Positions 33,491-43,797 of a DNA stretch of 64,000 nt are shown one piece after another. Source of the DNA: Streptomyces erythrochromogenes (GTDB lineage Bacteria; Actinomycetota; Actinomycetes; Streptomycetales; Streptomycetaceae); the NCBI RefSeq assembly GCF_036170895.1, contig NZ_CP108036.1, positions 3,534,001 through 3,598,000 on the forward strand, given 5' to 3'. The position numbers and the translations under genes were made by a program. Every line of letters begins with the position of its first letter. Position 1 is the stretch's first letter. Below the pieces are notes generated by a model, which saw nothing but the letters and a program-made list of their open reading frames with translations, searched no databases and was not told the origin of the DNA.

Positions 33491-34918
33491 ATGCCTGGGG
33501 CCGGCACGTTTCGCGCAGACTTCGGGGCGTCCGTCGTCGTCGCACTGGTCGCGATCCCCCTGTGCGTGGGGGTGGCGGTCGCCTCCGGGGTGCAGGCCGA
33601 GCTGGGGATCGTCACCGGCGTGGTCGGGGGTCTGGTCACCGGCTGGTTCCGCGGGAGCTCCCTGCAGGTGAGCGGGCCCGCGGCCGGGCTCACCGTGCTC
33701 GTCTACGAGGCGCTGCAGACGTACGGCACGGCCGCCCTCGGGGTGCTGGTGCTGGCCGCCGGCGCGCTGCAGCTGGGCATGGGGGTGCTGCGGCTCGGGC
33801 GGTGGTTCCGGGCGATCTCCGTGGCCGTCGTGCACGGGATGCTGGCCGGCATCGGGCTCGTGCTGATCTCCGGGCAGCTGTACGCCCTGGGCGACGCGGA
33901 GGCTCCCGGGCAGACCCTGGCGAAGCTGGGCGGGGTGCACGGGCTCGCGGCGCGGGCCGACTGGGCCGCGGTGCTGCTCGGGGTCGGAACCATCGCCGTC
34001 ATGGTGGTGTGGCGCCGGGCGCCCGCCCGTCTGCGGCTGCTGCCGGGCGCGCTGGTCGGGGTGGCCGCCGCCGCCACCGTGGCCGCCCTGTTGCGGCTGC
34101 CCGTCGAGAAGGTGCGGGTGACGGGGGTCCTTGGGGCCGTGTCCCCGCCCGCCTGGGGCGAGTTCGGGGTGCTGGCGTCCTTCGGCGCGGCCGGGACGGT
34201 GGTCGCGCTGGCGCTGATCGCTTCCGCGGAGACCCTCTTCAGCGCGGCCGCCGTGGACCGGATGCACGACGGGCCCCGGACGGAGTACGACCGGGAACTG
34301 ATCGCCCAGGGCGTGGGCAACAGCGTCTGCGGGCTGCTCGGGGCGCTGCCGATGACCGCCGTGATCGTCCGCAGCGCCGCCAACGTGGAGGCCGGAGCGC
34401 GCACCCGTGCCTCCCGGGTGATGCACGGCGGCTGGCTGCTGCTCTTCGCCGTGGCCTTCCCCCAGGTGCTGGAGCTCGTGCCGCTGGCCGCTCTGGCCGG
34501 GGTGCTGCTGTACGCGGGGTGGAAGCTGCTGCCGGTCAGGGCGGTGGCGGTGCTGTGGCGCACGCACCGGGGCGAGGCGGTGGTGCTGGTCGCCACGGCC
34601 GGCGCGATCGTCGTCACCAACCTCTTCGAGGGGGTGCTGGTCGGGCTGGGGCTGGCCATCGCCAAGGCCGCCTGGGAGACCTCCCACGTGCACATCGAGG
34701 AGGTGTGGGAGGACGAGGAGCTGTGCGTGCGGGTCATGGGGAACGCCAGCTTCCTGCGACTGCCCAAACTGCTCGACGCCTTGGACGCGCTGCCCCACGG
34801 ACAGCCGGTGCGGCTGGACCTGAGCGGTCTGCGCCATCTCGACCACGCCTGCCTGACCGCCCTGGAGGGCTGGGAGCGCACCCGGACGCCGCTCCCCGGC
34901 CGCGAGGGCGTCACCTAG
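33491..34918 (+). CDS. SulP-family anion transporter
   Basis: 475 residues, about 11-12 membrane segments, belonging to the SulP (sulfate/bicarbonate) permease family. Typical features are the N-terminal DFGASVVVALVAIPL, the phrase GPAAGLTVLV, the ASAETLFSAAAVDRMH region, and a short C-terminal STAS-like tail with a DLSGLRHLDHACLTAL strand-helix. The tail is shorter than usual. The start ATG follows a G-run (GGGGGG). The substrate (sulfate, bicarbonate or other anion) is not decided by sequence. An APC permease follows after 18 bases. Confidence 0.88.
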   Translation: MPGAGTFRADFGASVVVALVAIPLCVGVAVASGVQAELGIVTGVVGGLVTGWFRGSSLQVSGPAAGLTVLVYEALQTYGTAALGVLVLAAGALQLGMGVLRLGRWFRAISVAVVHGMLAGIGLVLISGQLYALGDAEAPGQTLAKLGGVHGLAARADWAAVLLGVGTIAVMVVWRRAPARLRLLPGALVGVAAAATVAALLRLPVEKVRVTGVLGAVSPPAWGEFGVLASFGAAGTVVALALIASAETLFSAAAVDRMHDGPRTEYDRELIAQGVGNSVCGLLGALPMTAVIVRSAANVEAGARTRASRVMHGGWLLLFAVAFPQVLELVPLAALAGVLLYAGWKLLPVRAVAVLWRTHRGEAVVLVATAGAIVVTNLFEGVLVGLGLAIAKAAWETSHVHIEEVWEDEELCVRVMGNASFLRLPKLLDALDALPHGQPVRLDLSGLRHLDHACLTALEGWERTRTPLPGREGVT

Positions 34919-34936
34919 CCCGGATACCCTCCGCCG

Positions 34937-36172
34937 GTGGAGAACGAGCTGAAGCGCACCCTGGGGGTCTTCGACGCGGTCGTCGTCGGGCTCGGAGCGA
35001 TGGTCGGCGCCGGGGTCTTCGCGGCCTTCGCCCCGGCCGCCCGGGCCGCGGGCGGGGCGCTCCTCGCCGCCCTCGCGGTGGCGGCTCTCGTGGCCTACTG
35101 CAACGCGCACTCCTCGGCGCGGCTGGCCGCCCGGTATCCGGCCTCCGGCGGCACCTACGTGTACGGGCGGGAGCGGCTCGGCCCCTTCTGGGGCCATCTG
35201 GCCGGCTGGGGGTTCGTGATCGGCAAGACCGCGTCCTGCGCGGCGATGGCCCTGACGGTGGGTGCCTACGTGTGGCCCGGGCGCGAGCACGCCGTGGCCG
35301 TGGCGGCGGTGGTGGCGATCACCGCCGCGAGCTACGGCGGTGTGCAGAAGTCCGCCCGGATCGCGCGGCTGATCGTGGCGGCGGTGCTGGCGGTGCTGGC
35401 CGGGGTGGTCGTGGTGTGCCTGTCCTCGGGTGCGGCCGCACCCGAGCGGCTCATCGGGGCGCACTGGTCCCTCTTCGGGCTGTTGCAGGGCGCCGGCCTG
35501 CTGTTCTTCGCCTTCGCGGGCTACGCGCGGATCACCACCCTGGGCGAGGAAGTGCGGGATCCGGAACGGACGATCCCACGGGCGGTGCCGCTCGCGCTGG
35601 GGATCGCCCTGCTGGTGTACGCGGCGGTGGCGGTGGCGGTTCTCTCGGTGCTCGGCGTCGAGGGGCTGGCCCGGTCGGCCGCCCCGCTGGCGGACGCGGT
35701 CCGGGCGGCGGGTGCGCCGGAACTGGCGCCGGTCGTCCGGGTGGGCGCGGCCCTGGCCGCGCTGGGCTCGCTGCTGGCCCTCGTGCTCGGGGTGTCGCGG
35801 ACGGTCCTGGCGATGGCCCGGGACGGCCATCTGCCGCGCGCGCTGGCCGCCGTACACCCCCGGCACCAGGTGCCGCACCATGCCGAGCTGGCGGTGGGTG
35901 CGGTGGTGGCGGTGCTCGCGGCCACCGCCGATCTGCGGGGCGCGATCGGTTTCTCCTCCTTCGGAGTGCTCGCCTATTACGCGATCGCGAACGCTTCCGC
36001 GTGGACTCTCGATTCAGGTGTCAAGGGGCGGGCCGTGGCGGCGGTCGGGCTGTCCGGCTGTGTGGTGCTGGCGTGTGCGCTGCCCCTCGCCTCGGCGGTC
36101 GCGGGGGCCGCGGTACTGGCTCTGGGCGCCGTGGCGTACCGGGTGCGGGGCCGGCTCAGATCCGGGATCTGA
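34937..36172 (+). CDS. APC-superfamily amino acid permease
   Basis: 411 residues, about 12 hydrophobic segments. The N-terminal GLGAMVGAGVFAAFAPAARAAG matches the APC consensus helix 1, and FFAFAGYARITTLGEEVRDP is the helix 6 signature. Most likely an amino acid or amine importer or exchanger; the substrate is unknown. GTG start lacks a ribosome-binding site, but TACCCT (34925-34930) ends 6 bases before it, which fits a leaderless transcript. Its last 17 bases overlap the convergent SMI1/KNR4 gene. Confidence 0.88.
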   Translation: MENELKRTLGVFDAVVVGLGAMVGAGVFAAFAPAARAAGGALLAALAVAALVAYCNAHSSARLAARYPASGGTYVYGRERLGPFWGHLAGWGFVIGKTASCAAMALTVGAYVWPGREHAVAVAAVVAITAASYGGVQKSARIARLIVAAVLAVLAGVVVVCLSSGAAAPERLIGAHWSLFGLLQGAGLLFFAFAGYARITTLGEEVRDPERTIPRAVPLALGIALLVYAAVAVAVLSVLGVEGLARSAAPLADAVRAAGAPELAPVVRVGAALAALGSLLALVLGVSRTVLAMARDGHLPRALAAVHPRHQVPHHAELAVGAVVAVLAATADLRGAIGFSSFGVLAYYAIANASAWTLDSGVKGRAVAAVGLSGCVVLACALPLASAVAGAAVLALGAVAYRVRGRLRSGI

Positions 36173-36680
36173 ACTCCGCCCAGGGCGCGAGTTCCAGGTC
36201 GTGGTCCTCCCCCAGGACGGACTCCTCGCAGAACCACGCGGTGCCGTCGAGCCAGCCGCGCAGCCAGCCCGCCAGGCCCGGTGCGTCGACGGACCAGGCG
36301 ACGTCCGGCTCCCCGGGATTCGGGTCGAACAGCAGGACCTGGGCGGTTTCGGATCTGCAGTCGACGCAGGCGTACATGGCGCATCCGAGGTCGGCGACGG
36401 GCAGGACCGCCTCGGGCCACCGCCAGCCGGAGGCGCGCTGGGCCTCGTAGGCGCCGAGGGCCTGACGCAGCGGCAGGAGCCCGTGCTCCGGGCCGAATCC
36501 GCCGTCCCCGACGCGGGTGTAGAGCCGGGCGAGCAGGGGCGGCAGGGCGAAGCCGAGTATGCCCTCGGCGCGGGCGATCTCCCCGGCGCCCAGCGGCGTG
36601 GGCAGGGGCTTTCCCTGGGCCCGTGCGGAGTTGCGCGCACGGTCTGCGACTTGCTCCAGCAACTGCTCGGTCTCGTTCAT
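36156..36680 (-). CDS. SMI1/KNR4 (SUKH) family protein
   Basis: 174 residues. The sequence LGAGEIARAEGILGFALPPL plus LYTRVGDGGFGPEHGLLPL is the SUKH fold signature. Family members often act as immunity proteins against toxins, but isolated single copies are common in Streptomyces and their role is unknown; no toxin gene is adjacent. ATG at 36678-36680 was chosen; GTG six codons earlier (36698) is an alternative, neither with a clear ribosome-binding site. Confidence 0.8.
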   Translation of the reverse strand: MNETEQLLEQVADRARNSARAQGKPLPTPLGAGEIARAEGILGFALPPLLARLYTRVGDGGFGPEHGLLPLRQALGAYEAQRASGWRWPEAVLPVADLGCAMYACVDCRSETAQVLLFDPNPGEPDVAWSVDAPGLAGWLRGWLDGTAWFCEESVLGEDHDLELAPWAEFRSRI

Positions 36681-36731
36681 GCATTCATGGTGACGCACAC
36701 CACTGACAGCCCGCCGCCCCTGTGGACAACT

Positions 36732-36764
36732 GCGCCGCGGACGGGCCTGGCCCGTCCGCGGCGC
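36732..36764 (-). terminator. Terminator of htpX-yccF
   Basis: Perfect 15-bp stem (36732-36746 with 36750-36764) with a 3-base loop, 26 bases after the yccF stop. Confidence 0.88.
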
Positions 36765-36790
36765 GGTGTCGAACTATCGCTTGCGTGTCG

Positions 36791-37183
36791 TCAGCGGGAG
36801 GCGAACGGGGCGTCCGTGGGGACGATTTCGCGGCCCAGCGGGAGCAGGGAGAGCGGGACCATCTTGAAGTTGGCGATGCCGAACGGGATGCCGATGATCG
36901 TGACGCAGAGGGCGATGCCGGTGACGATGTGGCCGAGGGCCAGCCACCAGCCGGCCAGCACCAGCCACAGGACGTTGCCGATGCAGGACGGGGCGCCCGC
37001 GTCGTGGCGCTCGACCGTGGTGTAGCCGAACGGCCAGAGGGCGTAGACCGCGATGCGGAAGGCGGCGATGCCGAACGGGATGCCGATGATGGTGATGCAG
37101 AGGAGCACACCCGCGAGCAGGTATCCCAGGAACAGCCAGATGCCGCTGAGGATGAGCCAGATGACGTTCAGGATTGTCTTCAT
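36791..37183 (-). CDS. yccF: YccF-domain membrane protein
   Basis: 130 residues made of two copies of the YccF domain ([18 protein letters not shown] and [19 protein letters not shown], each followed by an [11 protein letters not shown] block). Four membrane segments; function unknown. The ATG overlaps the htpX stop (ATGA), so it is translated together with the protease, which hints at a joint membrane-stress role. Confidence 0.88.
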   Translation of the reverse strand: MKTILNVIWLILSGIWLFLGYLLAGVLLCITIIGIPFGIAAFRIAVYALWPFGYTTVERHDAGAPSCIGNVLWLVLAGWWLALGHIVTGIALCVTIIGIPFGIANFKMVPLSLLPLGREIVPTDAPFASR

Positions 37184-38043
37184 TGGCGGCGGCCTGCCAT
37201 CTGTTCGAGCCGGGCGATGCGCTCGGCCATCGGAGGGTGGGTGGAGAACATCTTGGAAAGGCCCGCGCCTGGCCGGAACGGGTTGGCGATCATCATATGA
37301 CTCGCCGTTTCCAGACGTGGCTCCGGCGGCAGCGGGAGCTGCTTGGTGCCCGCGTCGAGCTTGCGCAGGGCACTGGCCAGGGCGAGCGGGTCCCCGGTGA
37401 GCTGGGCTCCGGAGGCGTCGGCCTCGTACTCGCGCGAGCGGCTGATGGCCAGCTGGATCACCGAGGCGGCCAGCGGGCCCAGGATCATGATCAGCAGCAT
37501 GCCGAGCAGGCCGGGGCCCTCGTCGTCGTTCGACCGGCCGATCGGGATGAGCCAGGCGAAGTTCACCAGGAACATGATCACCGAGGCGAGTGCTCCGGCC
37601 ACCGACGAGATGAGGATGTCCCGGTTGTAGACGTGGCTGAGCTCGTGGCCGATGACCCCGCGCAGCTCGCGCTCGTCGAGGATGCGCAGGATGCCCTCGG
37701 TGCAGCAGACCGCGGCGTTGCGCGGGTTGCGGCCGGTGGCGAAGGCGTTCGGGGCCTCGGTGGGTGAGATGTAGAGCCGTGGCATGGGCTGGCGCGCGGA
37801 CGTGGAGAGCTCGCGCACCATGCGGTAGAGCTGGGGAGCCTCGAACTCGCTGACGGGGCGGGCGCGCATCGCGCGTAGAGCCAGCTTGTCGCTGTTCCAG
37901 TACGCGTAGGCATTCGTCCCGAGAGCAACGAGGACGGCCACGATCAGGCCGGTCCGTCCGAAGAAGCTGCCGATGAGGATGATGACTGCGGACAGCCCGC
38001 CGAGGAGTACGGCGGTCTTGAGCCCGTTGTGCCGGCGGTGCAC
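37180..38043 (-). CDS. htpX: Membrane zinc metalloprotease HtpX
   Basis: HtpX is an M48 protease of the cytoplasmic membrane that degrades misfolded membrane proteins. The 287-residue product starts at GTG (38041-38043), [17 protein letters not shown], with GGAGGG 6 bases upstream. Two N-terminal membrane helices precede the zinc site HELSH and the third ligand in [15 protein letters not shown]. Two further hydrophobic segments ([20 protein letters not shown] and the following [17 protein letters not shown]) lie between them. Full length. Confidence 0.94.
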   Translation of the reverse strand: MHRRHNGLKTAVLLGGLSAVIILIGSFFGRTGLIVAVLVALGTNAYAYWNSDKLALRAMRARPVSEFEAPQLYRMVRELSTSARQPMPRLYISPTEAPNAFATGRNPRNAAVCCTEGILRILDERELRGVIGHELSHVYNRDILISSVAGALASVIMFLVNFAWLIPIGRSNDDEGPGLLGMLLIMILGPLAASVIQLAISRSREYEADASGAQLTGDPLALASALRKLDAGTKQLPLPPEPRLETASHMMIANPFRPGAGLSKMFSTHPPMAERIARLEQMAGRRQ

Positions 38044-38250
38044 GGTACGCCCTCCAAGTGGTGCGGCAGGGGAGCCCGTCATGGATTTGAGGGTCTACGG
38101 TCCAGTGGACCCTCCCTTCCTGGTCAACGCGAGGTGGGGGCGTCTGGTTCCCAGGGCGTGCCGGGGCGACGGCCCGCCGCCGCCCTCTCGGCGGGGGTGG
38201 CGGGGCCGCCGCGTGCGTTACTCCGTACGGGGCAACCGCCCGGGTACGGG

Positions 38251-39792
38251 CTACTGCGTGAAGAGGCTCCCCGACGCGACGCGCAGGACGAGCTGCGGGG
38301 CGCCCGAGAGGACGACCGCGGTGATCGCGGTCGCGACGATGGCCGCCGCGACCGGCCAGGGGGCCTTCGTGCGGGCCCCCGCGCCGTCCGAGCCCTCCGC
38401 GCCCTCGGGCACGCGGAAGAGCAGCGCCGTCCAGCGCAGGTAGTAGTACAGGGCGATGACGACGTTGATCGCCATGAGCACGGCCAGCCAGCCCAGGCCC
38501 GCGTCGACGGCGGACTGGAAGACGGTGACCTTGGCGAAGAGCCCGATGATGCCGGGCGGCAGGCCCGCCAGGCAGAGCAGGAAGAAGGCCAGGGACAGTG
38601 CGGCGAGCGGGCGCTCGGCGTACAGGCCGCGGTAGTCGCTGATGCGATGGAGCGGCTTCGTCCGGGCGACGAGGGCGGCCACCGCGAAGGCGCCCAGGTT
38701 CACCGCGGCGTACATGAGGGCGTAGGCGAGGGTGGAGCCGATCTGGTCGCGCTCGGAGTACGCGGCTGCGGCGATCGGGACCAGCAGGTAGCCGGCCTGG
38801 CCGACCGAGGACCAGGCGAGCAGCCGTACGGCGCTGTTCGGGCGGTCCGCGCACTGGCGCACCGCCGCGGCGTTGCCCAGGGTCATGGTGAGCGCGGCGA
38901 GGACGGCGACCGCCGGGCCCCAGATCTGCGAGTACGCCGGGAAGGCGATCACCGTGACGAGGATGAGGCCGGTGAAGCCCACGGCCTTGCCGATCACGGA
39001 GAGGTAGCCGGCGATGGGCAGGGGGGCTCCGACGTAGGTGTCGGGGACCCAGAAGTGGAAGGGGACGGCCGCGGTCTTGAACGCGAAGCCGACCAGGGTG
39101 AGCGCGACACCGGCCATGGCGAGGGTGTCGAGCTGCCCGGGGACGTCCTCCAGGCGGTCCGCGACCTGCGTGAGGTGCAGCGATCCGGTGACGGCGTAGA
39201 CGAAGCTGACGCCCATCAGCGACACGGCGGTGGCGGTGACGGAGGACAGGAAGAACTTCAGGGCGGCCTCGGAGGAGAGCCGGTCGCCGCGGCGCATGCC
39301 CACGAGCGCGAAGGCGGGCAGGGACGCGACCTCCAGCGCGACGATCAGGGTGGCGAGGTCCCGGGAGGCGGGCAGCAGGGCGGCGCCGGCGGCGGAGGAG
39401 AGCAGCAGGAACCAGTACTCGCCGGCGGGCATCCGCGTGTCGCGCACGGCGGTGACCGACAGGAGCGCGGTGAGCAGGGCTCCGGCCAGCACCAGGAACT
39501 GGACGACCACCGTGAAGTGGTCGGCGACGTAGCTGCAGGCCTCCGGGTCGGCGGTGAGGCAGAAGGTGGAGCGGTCGCCGGCGCGCAGCGGCAGCAGGGT
39601 GGCGATCGCGGCGGCCAGGCCGGCCACCGAGATCCAGCCGAGGACCGGCTTGTGCCGCTCGGCGACGAAGAGGTCGGCGACGAGGACGGCCAGGCCGACG
39701 ACGGCGGTGATCACCACGGGTGCGATGGCGAGCCAGTCGACGGACTGGACCAGGCTGGGGGTCTCGGCCGCGAGGACCGTCAGGGCCGTCAT
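38251..39792 (-). CDS. nuoN: Complex I subunit NuoN
   Basis: One of three antiporter-like proton-pumping subunits of NADH:quinone oxidoreductase (membrane arm). 513 residues, about 14 helices. Key charged residues of the channel are kept: the helix 5 glutamate (Glu154 in VALEVASLPAFALVG) and helix 7 lysine (Lys239 in GFAFKTAAVPFHFW). ATG overlaps the nuoM stop (ATGA). Last gene of the operon; stop is TAG, about 200 bases before htpX. No clear terminator after it was found. Confidence 0.96.
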   Translation of the reverse strand: MTALTVLAAETPSLVQSVDWLAIAPVVITAVVGLAVLVADLFVAERHKPVLGWISVAGLAAAIATLLPLRAGDRSTFCLTADPEACSYVADHFTVVVQFLVLAGALLTALLSVTAVRDTRMPAGEYWFLLLSSAAGAALLPASRDLATLIVALEVASLPAFALVGMRRGDRLSSEAALKFFLSSVTATAVSLMGVSFVYAVTGSLHLTQVADRLEDVPGQLDTLAMAGVALTLVGFAFKTAAVPFHFWVPDTYVGAPLPIAGYLSVIGKAVGFTGLILVTVIAFPAYSQIWGPAVAVLAALTMTLGNAAAVRQCADRPNSAVRLLAWSSVGQAGYLLVPIAAAAYSERDQIGSTLAYALMYAAVNLGAFAVAALVARTKPLHRISDYRGLYAERPLAALSLAFFLLCLAGLPPGIIGLFAKVTVFQSAVDAGLGWLAVLMAINVVIALYYYLRWTALLFRVPEGAEGSDGAGARTKAPWPVAAAIVATAITAVVLSGAPQLVLRVASGSLFTQ

Positions 39793-41384
39793 GAGTTGCC
39801 TCCTGCGAGGAGCTGCTGAACGGCCGGGTCGGTCAGGCCGAGGAGGAGCGCGGGCCACAGGCCGGCGAGGACGGTGAGGGCGACGAGCGGGGTCCAGGCG
39901 GCGAACTCGTAGCGCTGGACGTCCGCGACGGCGAGCTCGGGGCCGGCCTTCGGGTCTCCCATGCAGACGCGGCGTACGACGACCAGCAGGTAGGCGGCCG
40001 TGAGCAGGGTGCCGAACGCGCCGATGGCCGTGTAGGTGAGGAACGCGGGGCGGGACAGGCCCTCGGCCGGGTCGAAGGCGCCGAAGAGGGCCAGCATCTC
40101 GCCCCAGAAGCCGGCCAGGCCGGGCAGGCCCAGGGAGGCGACGGCGGCGAAGGCGAGGAGCGCGCCGAAGCGGGGGGCGCGGCCGTAGAGGGCGGCGCCG
40201 GTGGCTCCGGCGAGGGTGTCGAGGTCGGCGGTGCCGTAGCGGTCCTTGAGGGCGCCGACCAGGAAGAAGAGGAGGCCGGTGATCAGGCCGTGGGCGATGT
40301 TGGCGAAGAGGGCGCCGTTGACTCCGGTGGGGGTCATGGACGCGATGCCGAGGAGGACGAAGCCCATGTGGCCGACGGAGGAGTAGGCGATGAGGCGCTT
40401 GAGGTCGCCCTTGTTCCCCTTGCGGGCCAGCGCGAGGCAGGCGAGCGATCCGTAGATGATGCCGACGGTGGCGAAGGCGCCCAGGTAGGGGGCGAAGGTG
40501 GCCATGCCGTCGGGGGTGACAGGGAGCAGGATGCGGACGAACCCGTACGTGCCCATCTTGAGCAGGACGCCGGCCAGGAGGACGGATCCGACGGTGGGGG
40601 CGGCGGTGTGGGCGTCGGGCAGCCAGCTGTGGAGGGGCCACATCGGGGTCTTCACGGCGAGGCCGAGACCGATGGACAGGACGGCCAGCAGCTGGGTGGT
40701 GTGGGACAGTTCGCGGCCGTTGTCAGAGGCGAGTGCCACCATGTCGAATGTGCCCGCCGTCACACCGATGAGGAGGAGGCCGAGCAGCATGACGACGGAG
40801 CCGAGGAGCGTGTAGAGGATGAACTTCCAGGCGGCGGCCTGCCGCTGGGCACCGCCCCAGCGGGCGATGAGGAAGTACATCGGGATGAGGACCATCTCGA
40901 AGGCGAGGAAGAAGAGCAGCAGGTCGAGGACGGCGAAGGTCGCGAGGGTGCCGGACTCGAGGACGAGGAGCAGCGCGACGAAGGCCTTCGGGGACGGGCC
41001 TGCGGGGAGCTTGAAGTAGCTGTAGAGCGCGCAGAGGAAGAACAGCAGCGCGGTCATCAGGAGGAGGGGGAGCGAGATGCCGTCGACACCGAGGTGGATC
41101 CGGACGTCCAGCGCCGGGATCCAGCTGATGTCCGTCGTCGCCTGGAAGCGGGACGGGGCGTCGTGGTCGAAGCCGAGGGCGAGGGCGATCGCCGCGGCGA
41201 GGATCACGCCCGTCACGGTCACGCCGTGGCGGAGCACGGCCTGCTCGGGGCCGCGGCCCTTGAGGCCGGGCGGGGCCGGCAGGAGGGCCGCGACGGCGCC
41301 GAGGAGCGGTGCGGCGACGATGAACGCCAGAAGGAACTGCATCACGGACGGGCTGATATCAATCACGGCTGACTCACGGCTCAC
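39789..41384 (-). CDS. nuoM: Complex I subunit NuoM
   Basis: Second antiporter-like subunit, 531 residues. Glu163 (LAFEMVLIPMYF) and Lys245 (GLAVKTPMWPLHSWLPDAHT) retain the proton-channel charges. The GTG start (41382-41384) overlaps the nuoL stop by GTGA; the first 14 residues ([13 protein letters not shown]) precede the usual start of homologues, and GTG at 41345 (VMQFLLAF) is an alternative. Confidence 0.95.
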   Translation of the reverse strand: MSRESAVIDISPSVMQFLLAFIVAAPLLGAVAALLPAPPGLKGRGPEQAVLRHGVTVTGVILAAAIALALGFDHDAPSRFQATTDISWIPALDVRIHLGVDGISLPLLLMTALLFFLCALYSYFKLPAGPSPKAFVALLLVLESGTLATFAVLDLLLFFLAFEMVLIPMYFLIARWGGAQRQAAAWKFILYTLLGSVVMLLGLLLIGVTAGTFDMVALASDNGRELSHTTQLLAVLSIGLGLAVKTPMWPLHSWLPDAHTAAPTVGSVLLAGVLLKMGTYGFVRILLPVTPDGMATFAPYLGAFATVGIIYGSLACLALARKGNKGDLKRLIAYSSVGHMGFVLLGIASMTPTGVNGALFANIAHGLITGLLFFLVGALKDRYGTADLDTLAGATGAALYGRAPRFGALLAFAAVASLGLPGLAGFWGEMLALFGAFDPAEGLSRPAFLTYTAIGAFGTLLTAAYLLVVVRRVCMGDPKAGPELAVADVQRYEFAAWTPLVALTVLAGLWPALLLGLTDPAVQQLLAGGNS

Positions 41385-43429
41385 GATCCGGCGTTGACGT
41401 TGGCGAGGACGGCGGTGGCGATCGCCAGGACCACGGCGCCGGCGAGCAGGGCGCTCAGGTAGCTCTGCACGTTGCCGGTCTGGGCGCGGCGTACGAGGCC
41501 GCCGAGCAGCCGGGTGCCGGTGCCCGCGCCGCGGACGTACGTGTCCACGACCTCGCGGTCGAGGAAGGCGACGAGGCGGGCCGCCGCACGGACGGGGCGG
41601 ACGAACAGCCGGGAGTAGACGGCGTCCAGGTGGAAGCCGTCGGCCGCGTGGGGGTGCAGGGGGCCCAGGAGGGCCCGGCCGGGGTCGGCGGCGGGACCCG
41701 CCGGGACGGCGGGGTGCTCGTGGGTGACCTCCGCGACCTCGGGCGTCTCGGCGGCGGACTCGGCGGCCGCGGTGGCCGCGGACACCGTGGCGGCCACGGC
41801 GGCGGGCTGCTCGGCGGCGCCGGCGCTGCGGGCGGGTCCGGCCGCGGGGGCCGTGGCGGCCTTGACCGTGGCGCGCTGCCAGAGGGCGTAGGTGAGCATC
41901 GCGCCGATGACGGCGGCGCCCGTGCCGAGGACCGATGTGGCCAGGGTCGGGGTGAGTGCCCTGCCGTCGAACCAGTCGGCGAGCGAGTCCGCCGCGAGGC
42001 CGAAGCCGACCGACGGGATGGCCAGCAGCCACAGCACGCCGGTCATGGCGAAGGGCTCCTTGCCGTGGTCGGGGGCGGCTGCGCCCCGGCCGCGGAAGGC
42101 CATCAGCCACAACCGGGCGGCGTAGGCGGCGGTGAGCAGGGCGGTGAGCACGCCGGCGATCAGCACCAGCCAGCCGGCGGCGCTGGGAGCGAGGTCGGAG
42201 TGGCCGGTGGCGGTCTGCTCGGCGGCGACGAGGACGGCTTCCTTGGAGAAGAAGCCGGCGAAGGGCGGGATGGCGGCGAGCGCGAGCAGCGCGATCGTCA
42301 TCGTCCAGAAGGCGTCGGGGATGCGCTTGGCCAGGCCGTCCATCCGGGACATGGCGGCCAGGGAGTTCGTACCGGCGGCGTGGATGATCACGCCCGCACC
42401 CAGGAAGAGGAGCGCCTTGAAGGCGCCGTGGGACAGGAGGTGGAAGACGGCCGCGCTGCGGTCGGCGACGGCCAGGGCGCCGGTCATGTAGGCGAGCTGG
42501 CCGATCGTGGAGTAGGCGAGCACCCGCTTGATGTCGTCCTGGGCCAGGGCGGCGAGGCCGGAGCCGACCATCGTGACGGCCGCCATGACGGCCATGACCA
42601 CCAGTGCGGCGGCGGAGGCCGCGAAGACGGGCAGGAGGCGGGCGATGAAGTAGACACCGGCGGCGACCATCGTCGCGGCGTGGATCAGCGCGGAGACGGG
42701 GGTGGGGCCGGCCATCGCGTCGGGGAGCCAGGTGTGCAGCGGGAACTGCGCGGACTTGCCGGCGACTCCGGCGAGCAGGAGCAGCGCGATCAGCGTCGGG
42801 TGGTCGAGTCCGCCGGCGGCGACGGTCCCCAGGATCTTCGTGATCCGGAAGGAGCCGGCGTCGGTGGCGAGCGCGAACAGGCCGATGAGGAAGGGGACGT
42901 CGCCGAGCTTGGTGACGAGGAAGGCCTTCAGGGATGCGGAGCGGGCCGCTTCGGTCTCCCAGTAGTGGCCGACGAGGAAGTACGAGCAGATGCCCATGAC
43001 TTCCCAGCCGACCAGCAGCACCATCAGGTCGCCGGAGTAGACGACGAGCAGCATGGCGGAGGTGAACAGCGAGACGAGGGCGGCGTACGAGGGGTAGCGC
43101 GGGTCCTCGCGGAGGTACGCCGTCGAGTAGAGCTGTACGCAGGTGGCGACGACCCCGACGAGGACGGCGACCAGTGCGGCGAAGCCGTCGATGTAGAGCG
43201 AGAGGTCGATCGGCACGGAGCCGGTCGGGGTCAGCTCGGTCGCGGTGCTGACCGGCTGCCCGCCGCCCTGGCGGACGGCGACGGCCACGGCCAGTACGGC
43301 GGCGGCGAGCGTCGGCAGGATCGCGAGCGGGCGGACGAATCCGGGGGCGCTGCGGCCGAGCAGCAGGCCCGCCACCGCGCCCAGGAAGGGCAGCAGCGGG
43401 ACGAGGACGGCGAGGGTCGTGGTGCTCAC
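41381..43429 (-). CDS. nuoL: Complex I subunit NuoL with low-complexity insert
   Basis: Largest antiporter-like subunit, 682 residues, carrying the long lateral helix that couples the pump modules. Glu143 ([15 protein letters not shown]) and Lys225 ([19 protein letters not shown]) are intact. About residues 523-584 are an Ala/Pro/Glu low-complexity segment inserted between membrane parts, before the C-terminal [15 protein letters not shown] region. GTG start overlaps the nuoK stop (GTGA). The insert probably lies outside the membrane core. Confidence 0.95.
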   Translation of the reverse strand: MSTTTLAVLVPLLPFLGAVAGLLLGRSAPGFVRPLAILPTLAAAVLAVAVAVRQGGGQPVSTATELTPTGSVPIDLSLYIDGFAALVAVLVGVVATCVQLYSTAYLREDPRYPSYAALVSLFTSAMLLVVYSGDLMVLLVGWEVMGICSYFLVGHYWETEAARSASLKAFLVTKLGDVPFLIGLFALATDAGSFRITKILGTVAAGGLDHPTLIALLLLAGVAGKSAQFPLHTWLPDAMAGPTPVSALIHAATMVAAGVYFIARLLPVFAASAAALVVMAVMAAVTMVGSGLAALAQDDIKRVLAYSTIGQLAYMTGALAVADRSAAVFHLLSHGAFKALLFLGAGVIIHAAGTNSLAAMSRMDGLAKRIPDAFWTMTIALLALAAIPPFAGFFSKEAVLVAAEQTATGHSDLAPSAAGWLVLIAGVLTALLTAAYAARLWLMAFRGRGAAAPDHGKEPFAMTGVLWLLAIPSVGFGLAADSLADWFDGRALTPTLATSVLGTGAAVIGAMLTYALWQRATVKAATAPAAGPARSAGAAEQPAAVAATVSAATAAAESAAETPEVAEVTHEHPAVPAGPAADPGRALLGPLHPHAADGFHLDAVYSRLFVRPVRAAARLVAFLDREVVDTYVRGAGTGTRLLGGLVRRAQTGNVQSYLSALLAGAVVLAIATAVLANVNAGS

Positions 43430-43797
43430 GCGGCGACCTCCGGCCGGGCGGTGCTGGTGCTGTCGCTGTTGTCGTTCGGGTCGGGCTCGTGGCCTTCGGC
43501 GGTGTCGCGCAGGCGGTCGACGTCCGAGGTGCCGCGGTTGCGGTACACCATCAGCACGATCGCGAGGCCGATGCCGATCTCGGCGGCGGCGATGGCGATG
43601 GTGAAGAGGGTGAGGGCCTGGCCGGCGTGCAGGGTGTCGCGCAGCCAGACGTCGAAGGCCACCAGGTTGAGGTTGACGGCGTTGAGCATCAGCTCGACGG
43701 ACATCAGGACCAGGATGGCGTTGCGGCGGGCGAGCACTCCGTACAGGCCCGTGCAGAAGAGGAGCGCCGCGAGCACGGCGGGGTAGGCGAGGTGCAT
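43426..43797 (-). CDS. nuoK: Complex I subunit NuoK
   Basis: 123 residues, three membrane helices plus a polar C-terminal tail. Both buried glutamates of the E-channel are kept: Glu35 ([16 protein letters not shown]) and Glu73 ([14 protein letters not shown]). The ATG overlaps the nuoJ stop by one base (TGATG). The last 30 residues are hydrophilic ([15 protein letters not shown]), longer than in most homologues. Confidence 0.96.
   Translation of the reverse strand: MHLAYPAVLAALLFCTGLYGVLARRNAILVLMSVELMLNAVNLNLVAFDVWLRDTLHAGQALTLFTIAIAAAEIGIGLAIVLMVYRNRGTSDVDRLRDTAEGHEPDPNDNSDSTSTARPEVAA

Noticed and set aside
36156..36680. SMI1/KNR4 protein as immunity factor of a polymorphic toxin locus
   Set aside because: No toxin, secretion or further immunity genes lie next to it.
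38160..38215. GC-rich imperfect hairpin after nuoN as a terminator
   Set aside because: Stem has several mismatches and uneven arms with no T-run; not strong enough to list.
36791..38854. One large minus-strand frame covering yccF, htpX and part of nuoN
   Set aside because: Only the yccF end of this frame is real; the rest is out of frame with htpX and nuoN.
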